A stretch of 64,000 nt of DNA from Psychroserpens sp041224425 (lineage in GTDB: Bacteria; Bacteroidota; Bacteroidia; Flavobacteriales; Flavobacteriaceae): the NCBI RefSeq assembly GCF_041224425.1, contig NZ_JBGFGL010000075.1, positions 1 through 64,000 of the forward strand, in the 5' to 3' direction. Within the stretch, counting starts at the first letter, position 1; every line of letters starts with the position of its first letter. Position numbers and translations under genes: made by a program. Below the pieces are notes generated by a model, which was not told the DNA's origin, did no database searches, and saw only the letters and a program-made list of their open reading frames with translations. This document shows, piece after piece, positions 53,115-60,681 of this stretch.

Positions 53115-53311
53115 AATGAGGTATTGAATTTAAAATGAGAACTCAAAAATCAATAAAAACCACTAAGAAAGCCATACGACGTATGACGTATTTTTATGAG
53201 GCAACCGACTTTACATTATGGACATGATGTAGCAAAACACCCTTAACCATTTTGTAATACTAACTTTAAGTTTAGAAGTGTCTATTAGACTAATTTAGCA
53301 AACAAAAAACC
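53115..53311. other. Intergenic stretch with degenerate TACG palindrome
   Basis: No gene is visible between the MORN-protein start and the 31-aa frame. At 53175-53190 TACG-N8-CGTA repeats the outer bases and 16-base length of the TACGTA-N4-TACGTA palindromes at 38128 and 55937. It lies 61 bases upstream of the MORN-protein ATG. Confidence 0.4.
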
Positions 53312-53407
53312 ATGGCGCAGATCAAGAAATACAAAAAGGAAATCCAGTTTTTTATTCAAATTTTAGTGTTAGCAGTGGTGTCGCTGCTTGTGGCGGCGAT
53401 GCTTTGA
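53312..53407 (+). CDS. Possible 31-aa single-span membrane peptide
   Basis: A short frame ATG to TGA: a basic start (MAQIKKYKKEIQ) then one hydrophobic helix (FFIQILVLAVVSLLVAAML). The amphipathic-plus-helix design is that of known small membrane peptides, and a CC-ATGG context precedes the start. It is convergent with the OLD-type operon, ending 38 bases from it. No promoter match is seen, so this call is tentative. Confidence 0.4.
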   Translation: MAQIKKYKKEIQFFIQILVLAVVSLLVAAML

Positions 53408-53419
53408 TAATTATTCTAC

Positions 53420-53438
53420 TTAATACTTTTAGTATTAA
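53420..53438 (-). terminator. Probable terminator of the OLD-type operon
   Basis: TTAATACT-TTT-AGTATTAA, an 8-bp stem 6 bases past the last stop codon of the leftward operon. The stem is AT-only and the T-run is weak. Confidence 0.4.
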
Positions 53439-53444
53439 ATAGTA

Positions 53445-53834
53445 TTAGTCAGTAAATTTTTCTGTTTCTCTTTTTAATTCAAATTCTGCTATTTCTTTAT
53501 CCAAATCAGTCAAAATATTTGGTTCTTCAATAGAGTTGCCAGATTCTACTTCTTTTTGAACAACTTCTTTTATCTTTTTTGATGTTCCTTTTAGATTTAA
53601 AGAAGTACTGTTTAAATCTTTATAAATAATACTTATTAAGACATATTTACAAATAGTTTTTAAAATGCCATATTCTTCGATGTCTTCAGTAAGAGTAGTA
53701 ACAGAATGATTCACGTAAACGTTATTAGCTTCCGACAAAAAAGTATTAATTGTATTTTCTACCGTTTTGGAAACGGTAAACTTACCATCATCACTAACTT
53801 TAATCTTAAATATTTTATGTTTAGTTGTTGACAT
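53445..53834 (-). CDS. 129-aa protein of the OLD-type operon, unknown function
   Basis: A mostly helical, acidic-to-neutral protein. Residues 1-70 have KHKIFKIKVSDDGKFTVSKT and a central hydrophobic segment (ICKYVLISIIYKD); the C-terminal 50 residues are highly charged and probably coiled (KKIKEVVQKEVESG, LDKEIAEFELKRET). No domain is recognised. The first 14 bases overlap the ATPase/TOPRIM gene, so it is translated with it. It could be an effector, an inhibitor or a subunit; I cannot decide. Confidence 0.65.
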   Translation of the reverse strand: MSTTKHKIFKIKVSDDGKFTVSKTVENTINTFLSEANNVYVNHSVTTLTEDIEEYGILKTICKYVLISIIYKDLNSTSLNLKGTSKKIKEVVQKEVESGNSIEEPNILTDLDKEIAEFELKRETEKFTD

Positions 53835-55602
53835 ATTTTTCGATTTTTAAAAAGTTAGTTTTTATTCTATCGCATAGTTTAAAGGCATTTGATAAACTTG
53901 AAATTTGTTCTTTTTCTGGCATTTCGTCAACTATGTCTAGTAAATGTCTAATTACGTCTTGTTTAGTAATACTCGAATTACTGTTCTCAGGTAAAAATGT
54001 TTTATAATGAGTAGATAAAGTATTAATTATTGGTGTTTCTATTTCTTTTGTCAATTTAAAATCAATAAACTCTTTTTCAAAAACTTCCAATGTTTTAAGG
54101 GAATTACAATAATTGTTATAAGCTTGGACATACAAGTCTTGTGGAAACAAATCTTCAAATGTTCTAGTTTTTCGGTCGCTAAAAACAACATTTATTTCTA
54201 CTTCTTCCCAGTTGTTTTCCTTGATGTTGTTTTTGTAGGCTTTTACTTTTTTTACATCATCAGCTTCTGAATCACTATCAAGTATTGCTATTCCTGAAAG
54301 CTTTAAGTTGTTTTTACCTAAATAATTAATAGCTTGCGGAATATTGTTAACACCGTCTGCATTGTAAATATTCATCCACTCTAAATCTCTATATTTTTCA
54401 AATTGAAATAAGCGATGAAAAGCAAGCTTTTCAGTGTTGCCCTCAACAACTAAGTTAATATCCCCGATTAGAAAGCTGTCATTAAGCATAATACCTAGTT
54501 CTCTTCTTAAAACTTGATACTTATTTAGGAAAGGCTTTTTATTAATCTTAGTACCGTCTTTAGCTGTTTTATTTACAAAAATCAATGAATCTACACAGTT
54601 TCTAACGGCTAAAAAAGGGTTGTGGGTTGTATATAAGATTTGAGAGTTTTCAGAAATTTCATCAAATGATTTTAGCAAGTCCTTAGCTCCTTTTGGGTGT
54701 AAGCTATGTCCAGGTTCATCAAGTAAAATAATATTGTTTTTGCTTCCGCTAATTTTTTTTGTGTACAATTTATTTACTAAAAATGAAAAATAGTATTGGA
54801 ATCCTGGACTACGTTCATTTATCGAAAAACTCTTGTTGGAATTATCTCTGATTATTAGATTAAGTTTATTTCCTAAGGCTGGAACTATTTTGATATTTAT
54901 GCTTTGGTCTTGTTTATAGTGTTTTTTAAAAATTTGATTTAACTTAATTTCAATATCTGATAAATAGGTTGTAACAAAGTTGATGTCTTGATTATTCAAG
55001 TCATTGAAATCATTACAACCTCCAATTACAAGTAGTTTCCTGAAAGTTTCAAACTTTTTGTCCGAACCCAATAATTCTTCAATAGTTGATGGCTCGATTA
55101 ATAAATCTTCGTTTTCAAAATACTCAATATCTGGATAGATATCTTTGAAGAATGAATCTAAAAACTTTGACAATTCACTGATATTATCGGTTAATTTCAA
55201 TCCGAATTTACCAGATTCTAATATACTAACCGATATATTGGAAACACCATTTCCCCATCTCTTCAACTGCAATAGACATTTTTCTGATTGTTTATTTAAG
55301 GAAGATAAACCCTCTTTAGATATGTATTCACTAATTAACTTGTAAAGTTTTGAATAAACACTTTTACTTAACTTAAATGTTCCAATTATAACAGGAAGTC
55401 CATTTGGATATCTTTCAGAACTTTTATTTAGTAATGAAGTTTCGAACTCTGTTTCTAAGATATTTAAGTAACTAATAGCTGAGATAATACTTGATTTTCC
55501 ACTTTCATTCTTCCCTACAAAACATAGTTGATTAGATTGTATTTCTAATTTTTCATATGAAATCGATTTGAAATCATAAATTTCTACTGACTTTAATTTC
55601 AT
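53821..55602 (-). CDS. OLD-family ATPase/TOPRIM nuclease
   Basis: A 593-aa protein in two parts. The ABC-type ATPase (about 1-345) has Walker A G30-KNES-G35-K36-S37, the OLD/RecF-like signature NERSPGFQYYFS (262-273), Walker B IILLDEPGHSLHPKG (291-305) and an H-loop THNPF (326-330). A TOPRIM domain follows with E387 (VVEGNTEK), LDSDSEADD (441-449) and EDLFPQDLY (483-491), the metal-binding acidic residues. The C-terminus is helical. OLD proteins (Overcoming Lysogenization Defect) and relatives in Gabija and PARIS-type systems act in phage defence; no helicase gene is adjacent here. Nuclease function is inferred from intact acidic residues. Confidence 0.88.
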   Translation of the reverse strand: MKLKSVEIYDFKSISYEKLEIQSNQLCFVGKNESGKSSIISAISYLNILETEFETSLLNKSSERYPNGLPVIIGTFKLSKSVYSKLYKLISEYISKEGLSSLNKQSEKCLLQLKRWGNGVSNISVSILESGKFGLKLTDNISELSKFLDSFFKDIYPDIEYFENEDLLIEPSTIEELLGSDKKFETFRKLLVIGGCNDFNDLNNQDINFVTTYLSDIEIKLNQIFKKHYKQDQSINIKIVPALGNKLNLIIRDNSNKSFSINERSPGFQYYFSFLVNKLYTKKISGSKNNIILLDEPGHSLHPKGAKDLLKSFDEISENSQILYTTHNPFLAVRNCVDSLIFVNKTAKDGTKINKKPFLNKYQVLRRELGIMLNDSFLIGDINLVVEGNTEKLAFHRLFQFEKYRDLEWMNIYNADGVNNIPQAINYLGKNNLKLSGIAILDSDSEADDVKKVKAYKNNIKENNWEEVEINVVFSDRKTRTFEDLFPQDLYVQAYNNYCNSLKTLEVFEKEFIDFKLTKEIETPIINTLSTHYKTFLPENSNSSITKQDVIRHLLDIVDEMPEKEQISSLSNAFKLCDRIKTNFLKIEKYVNN

Positions 55603-55823
55603 TGTTTAGGGTAAAAAGTTAAACGAATTATTACCATAACGTTTTGTAAATAATTATTTGCTGGATTTCCAGAAACCACCTTTATATCTTCGCTATCAAT
55701 TTTTGCTATTTGTAATTTATTTTCGGCTATAAATGCGTCTCTTTTCTTTTTTGCATCTTCTACTGCGTTATTGAGTTCATTAAATCGAACACTTGAACTT
55801 GTAAAATATTCAGTTTTTTTCAT
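55599..55823 (-). CDS. 74-aa protein, first gene of the OLD-type operon
   Basis: A short soluble protein: N-terminal MKKTEYFTSSSVRFNELNNA, a coiled-coil-like helix (NAVEDAKKKRDAFIAENKLQ), a polar middle (DSEDIKVVSGNPANN) and a hydrophobic end (VMVIIRLTFYPKQ). The stop and the ATPase start overlap as ATGA, so translation is coupled. The frame is short and no family is recognised. It may be a small partner of the OLD protein. Confidence 0.6.
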   Translation of the reverse strand: MKKTEYFTSSSVRFNELNNAVEDAKKKRDAFIAENKLQIAKIDSEDIKVVSGNPANNYLQNVMVIIRLTFYPKQ

Positions 55824-55936
55824 TTTAATTTGAGTAGTTTTTTATGGAAGCCAACTAGTGATATAACATCTTTTTAAAATTAAAATCAATAGTTATGCAA
55901 GTCATGCAATTACGCCAATTTATCACAAAAAGTCAA

Positions 55937-55952
55937 TACGTAGTCCTACGTA
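55937..55952. promoter_or_regulatory. Palindrome TACGTA-N4-TACGTA (copy 2), at the OLD operon start
   Basis: Two TACGTA half-sites separated by GTCC, the same design as at 38128. It lies directly downstream of the minus-strand -7 box at 55959-55966, where transcription of the OLD operon should begin, so a protein bound here would block it. Confidence 0.55.
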
Positions 55953-55958
55953 TTTGCT

Positions 55959-55966
55959 CAAATATA
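55959..55966 (-). promoter_or_regulatory. -7 box of the OLD-type operon
   Basis: TATATTTG on the minus strand, an exact TANNTTTG. Predicted transcription start about 55950, giving a leader of about 130 bases before the ATG at 55823. No -33 match. Confidence 0.5.
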
Positions 55967-56028
55967 GAGCAGTCTTAAGATATGTGTTAACGGTTTCCCG
56001 TAAAATGAAGTGTATTTCTAAGAGGATG

Positions 56029-56127
56029 CTTCAGGTCTCCTTCGGGTTTGATTCGGGTTTGTTCGGGTACGCCTTTAGGTCTCCTTCAGGTTTACTTCAG
56101 GTTTCCTCCAGGTTTACTTCAGGTTTA
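56029..56127. repeat. Exact-period 11-bp tandem repeat (nine units)
   Basis: Nine 11-base units in phase: CTTCAGGTCTC, CTTCGGGTTTG, ATTCGGGTTTG, TTCGGGTACGC, CTTTAGGTCTC, CTTCAGGTTTA, CTTCAGGTTTC, CTCCAGGTTTA, CTTCAGGTTTA; a further partial unit follows (GCCAGGTGC). The right half is almost uniform, the left half more worn. The stretch lies between the OLD operon and pyrG. No coding, hairpin or CRISPR-type spacer structure is present. Confidence 0.85.
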
Positions 56128-56249
56128 GCCAGGTGCTTTTATAAAGTTATAAACCACAGCACTAAATGCTATTTTTAAGGTCTAAACCCATTGCCAATAA
56201 AAAATTGGTCTTATCGCCTCAAATAATTTACTAAAGCCATTTTTTATTG

Positions 56250-56257
56250 TAAATTTG
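56250..56257 (+). promoter_or_regulatory. -7 box of pyrG
   Basis: TAAATTTG, an exact TANNTTTG, with a TTTA at 56227-56230 (19-base spacer) as a weak -33. The ATG at 56277 is 20 bases downstream. Confidence 0.55.
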
Positions 56258-56276
56258 CCTGCGTTAACAACGCAAC

Positions 56277-57914
56277 ATGGCAACGACTAAATACATTTTT
56301 GTAACTGGAGGCGTAAGCTCCTCACTTGGGAAAGGCATTATTGCCGCTTCTTTGGCAAAACTGCTCCAAGCGCAAGGTTACAGAACCACCATTCAAAAAC
56401 TCGATCCTTACATTAACGTCGATCCTGGAACCCTCAACCCTTACGAGCATGGCGAATGCTACGTCACAGACGATGGCGCAGAAACCGATCTCGACCTTGG
56501 GCATTATGAGCGTTTCCTTAACGTCCCGACAAGTCAGTCAAACAACGTCACCACAGGTCGCATTTACCAAAGTGTGATCGATAAGGAACGTCGTGGCGAA
56601 TTCTTGGGCAAAACGGTTCAAGTGATTCCACACATTACAGACGAGATCAAAGATCGTGTTCAAATGTTGGGACAAACAGGCGATTACGATATCGTGATTA
56701 CCGAAATTGGTGGAACCGTTGGTGATATTGAGTCCTTGCCGTATGTGGAAGCGGTTCGTCAGCTCAAATGGGATTTGGGTGAGCACAATGCTATTGTGGT
56801 ACACTTAACCTTAGTGCCGTATTTGTCAGCTGCTGGTGAATTGAAAACCAAACCGACACAACACAGTGTCAAAACCTTGATGGAAAGTGGTGTCATGGCA
56901 GACATTTTGGTCTGTCGTACCGAACACGAATTACCAGAGGAATTACGTACTAAATTGGCAAAGTTCTGTAACGTGCGTCCAGAAGCAGTGATTCAATCCA
57001 TTGATGCCTCAACCATTTATGATGTTCCGAATTTGATGTTGGACGAAGGTTTGGATAAAGTCGTGCTTCAAAAATTAGCCTTGAAAGGGTCTGAGCCGAA
57101 CTTAACCCAATGGAACCAGTTCTTGAAACGCCATAAAAACCCGACAGGTCATGTCACCATCGGATTGATTGGAAAATATGTGGAGCTTCAGGATTCGTAC
57201 AAATCCATTTTGGAGGCCTTTATTCATGCTGGTGCTGAAAATGAAGTGAAAGTAGATGTAGAAGCCATCCATTCAGAATATTTAACTGAAGAAAACGCTG
57301 CAGATAAGCTGAAACATTTACATGGTGTGTTGGTGGCTCCTGGTTTTGGCGAACGTGGTATTGAAGGGAAGATTGAAGCGGTTCGCTTTGTGCGCGAGAA
57401 CAACATTCCGTTTTTAGGAATTTGTTTGGGTATGCAAATGGCAGTAATTGAATACTCTAGAAATGTCCTCGGATTAAAAGCCGCCAATTCTACAGAAATG
57501 GATGAAAACACCAAACATCCTGTCATCGACTTGATGGAATCACAAAAAACCATAACCGACAAAGGTGGTACGATGCGATTAGGTGCTTGGGATTGTGATA
57601 TTCTCGATAACAGTATTGCCAAAACGGTCTATGGCACGAATGCCATTAAAGAGCGTCACAGACATCGTTATGAATTTAACAATACCTACAAGCAACAAAT
57701 TGAAGAGGCTGGCATGAAAGCTACTGGATTAAATCCTGAAACAGGATTGGTTGAGATCGTTGAGATTCCTAGCCATAATTGGTTTGTTGGCGTGCAGTAT
57801 CATCCAGAATACAAGAGTACAGTAGCGAATCCACACCCATTGTTTGTCGCTTTTGTAAAGGCAGCCCTAAACTATAAAACAGATAAGAATAGTGTCAGTA
57901 TGGCACAAAATTAA
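56277..57914 (+). CDS. pyrG: CTP synthase
   Basis: Makes CTP from UTP, ATP and glutamine. It is 545 aa: TKYIFVTGGVSSSLGKGII at the start, SNNVTTGRIYQSVIDKER, the class I amidotransferase loop LGICLGMQMAV and the His-Glu pair in QYHPEYKS. The frame is intact. It is monocistronic; the following gap holds REP-like repeats. Confidence 0.97.
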   Translation: MATTKYIFVTGGVSSSLGKGIIAASLAKLLQAQGYRTTIQKLDPYINVDPGTLNPYEHGECYVTDDGAETDLDLGHYERFLNVPTSQSNNVTTGRIYQSVIDKERRGEFLGKTVQVIPHITDEIKDRVQMLGQTGDYDIVITEIGGTVGDIESLPYVEAVRQLKWDLGEHNAIVVHLTLVPYLSAAGELKTKPTQHSVKTLMESGVMADILVCRTEHELPEELRTKLAKFCNVRPEAVIQSIDASTIYDVPNLMLDEGLDKVVLQKLALKGSEPNLTQWNQFLKRHKNPTGHVTIGLIGKYVELQDSYKSILEAFIHAGAENEVKVDVEAIHSEYLTEENAADKLKHLHGVLVAPGFGERGIEGKIEAVRFVRENNIPFLGICLGMQMAVIEYSRNVLGLKAANSTEMDENTKHPVIDLMESQKTITDKGGTMRLGAWDCDILDNSIAKTVYGTNAIKERHRHRYEFNNTYKQQIEEAGMKATGLNPETGLVEIVEIPSHNWFVGVQYHPEYKSTVANPHPLFVAFVKAALNYKTDKNSVSMAQN

Positions 57915-57959
57915 TATTGGACGGCTTTTTGTTAAGTAGAAAGCTGTCATCATAAGGTT

Positions 57960-58210
57960 AACCTCCTTTTTGGTTTCCTCCTTAAAAAGGAGGAAGGCTA
58001 AGTGCTCTAAAGTTTAAGTAGAGTAATTTGAAAGTCCTCACTTTGTAAGGAGAGATGTCCGCAGAATGGAGTGGTTACGAAAGGTTGATATAGATGATGT
58101 AAAAATAGCATCATTGAAATGTAGAATAAAACTGTCCTCTCCTTTGTAAGGAGAGGTGTCCGAAGGACGGAGTGGTTGAAAATCAACCTCAGAAAACGGA
58201 GAGGTTGAAT
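57960..58210. repeat. REP-like palindromic repeat cluster upstream of DUF559
   Basis: Several palindromes: TTCCTCCTT/AAGGAGGAA (57975-57995); two copies, exactly 100 bases apart, of a 43-45-base unit (58034-58076 and 58134-58178) starting GTCCTC, with CTTTGTAAGGAGAG, GTCCGnAG and GGAGTGGTT; and TCAACCTC/GAGGTTGA (58183-58208). Imperfect stems CTCTCCTT/AAGGAGAG can form. Such GC-richer palindromic units are typical dispersed elements and are unlike the local AT-rich sequence. Confidence 0.7.
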
Positions 58211-58228
58211 TAAAAAAAACGAATTGTT

Positions 58229-58594
58229 TTGAACAACGAATTACACAATAGGAAATACCTCAAGGAATTCCGAAAGACGTTGCGAAACAATCCAACCAAG
58301 GCCGAAAGTAAATTATGGCAGGCCTTGCGGAAACGACAATTAGAAGGAAGAAAGTTTAGGCGTCAACACAGTATAGTCAACTATATTGTGGATTTCTATT
58401 GTCCGGAGGAAAAATTAGTCATTGAAGTTGATGGTTCGGTTCACCACAACACAATAAATAGTGATTACGATCACAAACGAACCGAAGATTTAAATGCTTT
58501 TGGATTGCAGGTCATTCGATTTACAAATGATGAGGTGTTTGAAAGTTTAGATCACATATTGGAACGTATAAAACAAAATTTTAAGAGGAAATAA
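58229..58594 (+). CDS. DUF559 (Vsr-like) endonuclease-domain protein
   Basis: A 121-aa protein with ESKLWQALRKRQLEGRKFRR, HSIVNYIVDFYCPEEKLVIEVDGSVH (the PD-(D/E)xK-like core, with D, E and D residues) and QVIRFTNDEVF. The DUF559 family is related to Vsr/MTH538 nucleases and is often found as an isolated small gene. The start is TTG at 58229, giving MNNELHNRKYLKEFRK, as I recall for relatives. It sits directly beside the repeat cluster and is transcribed toward yidC. Function unproven. Confidence 0.85.
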   Translation: MNNELHNRKYLKEFRKTLRNNPTKAESKLWQALRKRQLEGRKFRRQHSIVNYIVDFYCPEEKLVIEVDGSVHHNTINSDYDHKRTEDLNAFGLQVIRFTNDEVFESLDHILERIKQNFKRK

Positions 58595-58636
58595 CCTCTG
58601 GGTCTTCGACAACACATCGAAGCAATAATTGAACAC

Positions 58637-60541
58637 ATGGAAGAAAAAAAATTAGATTTAAACTCCATCATCGGTTTCGTGCTCATCTTCGGAATCTTGT
58701 TATTCATGATGTGGAAAAATCAGCCAACACCAGAAGAACTGGCTGAACAGGAAAAAGCAAAACAAGAACAGGTTGAAGCTGAGAAAAAAGCGGCTGAAAC
58801 TCAAGCTGAAACCAAAGTCACTACAGCAGAAGATTATTCCAATGCAACTATTGGTGATTCCTTGCAATTCGAGAGTTTAAAAAACAAGTTGGGTGCTTTT
58901 GCCTATTCGGCAACCTTGCCATCAGCAACCGATAATGAAACATCAGTAGAGACAGATGTATTGTCTTTAAAATTTAGTAATAAAGGTGGTTTCCTTTCTG
59001 AAGTGAAACTGAACAAGTTTGTCGATTACGATTCTGTGCCGATTTATTTGATTCAGGATGGTAATCAAGACTTCAATATTGAGTTTCCAACGGCAGACAA
59101 TCGTATTCTAAATACCAAGGACTTATATTTTCAGCCATCCGTAACTAAAAATGGTAATAATACCGTCGTGTCCATGAAACTGAAAGTTTCAGAGCGTCAG
59201 TTTTTGGAATACCGTTACGAAATGAAACCTGATGATTATATGGTGGACTTTTCCATTGTGTCTTCTGGTTTGAGTGGAGTAGTGAACAGTTCTAATCAAA
59301 TTGATTTAGATTGGGCATTGAAGACTTATCGCCATGATCAAAGTATTACTTATGAGAATCGTTACACACGATTGACCTACATGCATGACGGTGAAAAAAT
59401 AAGCAAGCTGGCGCAAGCTGGAGATGATGAGGAAATCATAGAAGAGGCCAGATGGTTGTCGTATAGACAGCACTTCTTCAGTTCGATTTTGGTGGCCAAG
59501 CAACCATTTAAAAGTGCAACAATTACGTCTACCGATTTGGTGAAGGATGAGGAAATCGATACAGTTTTCACGAAGCGTTTTACATCCAAATTACCTTTGA
59601 GTTTTGTAAATGGTGAAGCCAATAATGCCTTTCAGTTTTACTTCGGACCAACCGATAGTAAAATCCTTAAGACATATGACTATGATCTAGATGAAAGTAT
59701 TCCATTTGGTTGGGGTATTTTCGGATGGATCAACAAGGCTTTGTTCATTCCGCTCTTCGGATTCTTGAGTTCGTTCCTACCTTACGGAATCGCGATTATT
59801 GTCATGACGATTTTAATCAAATTGATGATGTCCTTTGTGCAGTACAAGCAGTTCTTGTCACAAGCTAAGATGCGTGTCTTGAAACCAGAATTGGATGCCA
59901 TTAGAGAAAAGTATAAGGACAATAAATTGAAAGCACAACAGGAAACGATGGCACTTCAAAATAAAGCAGGTGCAAGTCCGTTGGCAGGTTGTTTGCCAGG
60001 TTTGATTCAGTTACCTGTGTTTTATGCCTTGTTCATGTTCTTCCCAACAGCTTTCGATTTAAGACAGAAGAGTTTCTTGTGGGCAGATGATTTATCGTCC
60101 TATGACGTCATTGCTGAATTACCATTCAATATCCCATTTTATGGCGATCATGTGAGTTTATTCCCGATTTTGGCAGCGATTGCTATCTTCTTCTATATGA
60201 AGATGACTACAGGTCAGCAAGTGGCAGCCCAACCAACTCAGGAGGGCATGCCAGACATGCAGAAGATGATGAAGTATATGATTTATTTCTCACCATTGTT
60301 AATGTTAGTATTCTTTAATCAGTACGCTTCAGGATTGAGTTTGTATTATTTCATTTCGAACCTGATTAGTATTGGGATTATGATTGTCATCAAGAATTAT
60401 ATTTTGGATGAGGATAAAATCCATGCACAGATTCAGGAGAACAAAAAGAAGCCAAAGAAACAAAACAAGTTTCAAAAGAAAATGGCTGAAATGATGGAGC
60501 AGGCTGAACAACAACGTCAAGCTCAAAACAGAAAGAAGTAA
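58637..60541 (+). CDS. yidC: Membrane protein insertase YidC
   Basis: Inserts and folds inner-membrane proteins, alone or with Sec. It is 634 aa: an N-terminal helix (LNSIIGFVLIFGILLFMMW), a large periplasmic domain (about 50-340), then five conserved helices at the C-terminus with the hydrophilic groove segment (SPLAGCLPGLIQLPVFYAL). The C-terminus is very basic (KKPKKQNKFQKKMAEMM) and may aid ribosome contact. Length is normal for Bacteroidota. A terminator follows. Confidence 0.96.
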   Translation: MEEKKLDLNSIIGFVLIFGILLFMMWKNQPTPEELAEQEKAKQEQVEAEKKAAETQAETKVTTAEDYSNATIGDSLQFESLKNKLGAFAYSATLPSATDNETSVETDVLSLKFSNKGGFLSEVKLNKFVDYDSVPIYLIQDGNQDFNIEFPTADNRILNTKDLYFQPSVTKNGNNTVVSMKLKVSERQFLEYRYEMKPDDYMVDFSIVSSGLSGVVNSSNQIDLDWALKTYRHDQSITYENRYTRLTYMHDGEKISKLAQAGDDEEIIEEARWLSYRQHFFSSILVAKQPFKSATITSTDLVKDEEIDTVFTKRFTSKLPLSFVNGEANNAFQFYFGPTDSKILKTYDYDLDESIPFGWGIFGWINKALFIPLFGFLSSFLPYGIAIIVMTILIKLMMSFVQYKQFLSQAKMRVLKPELDAIREKYKDNKLKAQQETMALQNKAGASPLAGCLPGLIQLPVFYALFMFFPTAFDLRQKSFLWADDLSSYDVIAELPFNIPFYGDHVSLFPILAAIAIFFYMKMTTGQQVAAQPTQEGMPDMQKMMKYMIYFSPLLMLVFFNQYASGLSLYYFISNLISIGIMIVIKNYILDEDKIHAQIQENKKKPKKQNKFQKKMAEMMEQAEQQRQAQNRKK

Positions 60542-60563
60542 TTTTCTAAACTACATAAAAGAG

Positions 60564-60592
60564 AAAGCCTTTAGTCATCACTAGAGGCTTTT
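60564..60592 (+). terminator. Terminator of yidC
   Basis: AAAGCCT (60564-60570) pairs with AGGCTTT (60585-60591), with an imperfect inner stem, followed by TCTATT. Confidence 0.65.
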
Positions 60593-60596
60593 CTAT

Positions 60597-60632
60597 TAAA
60601 AAAAGAGCCTCTAGACAATTCTAGAAGCTCTT
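60597..60632 (-). terminator. Terminator of the FAS1 lipoprotein gene
   Basis: AAGAGC-C-TCTAG pairs with CTAGA-A-GCTCTT (60603-60614 / 60621-60632) with one mismatch; the run of A on the left reads as T in the leftward transcript. Confidence 0.7.
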
Positions 60633-60681
60633 CAATCATCCAATATTCAACAATTGAATGGGCTATTAATCAATTTGCCGA

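Noticed and set aside
53445..55823. Classification as a Gabija system
   Set aside because: Gabija needs a UvrD-like helicase gene (GajB) next to the OLD protein; none is present in the window.
56029..56127. CRISPR array
   Set aside because: Units are 11 bases without spacers, and no cas genes are in the window.
55954..56178. A 74-codon open frame on the plus strand over the 11-bp repeats
   Set aside because: The translation is set by the repeats (33-base frame period) and has no plausible domain; there is no promoter for it, and the opposite strand starts the OLD operon.
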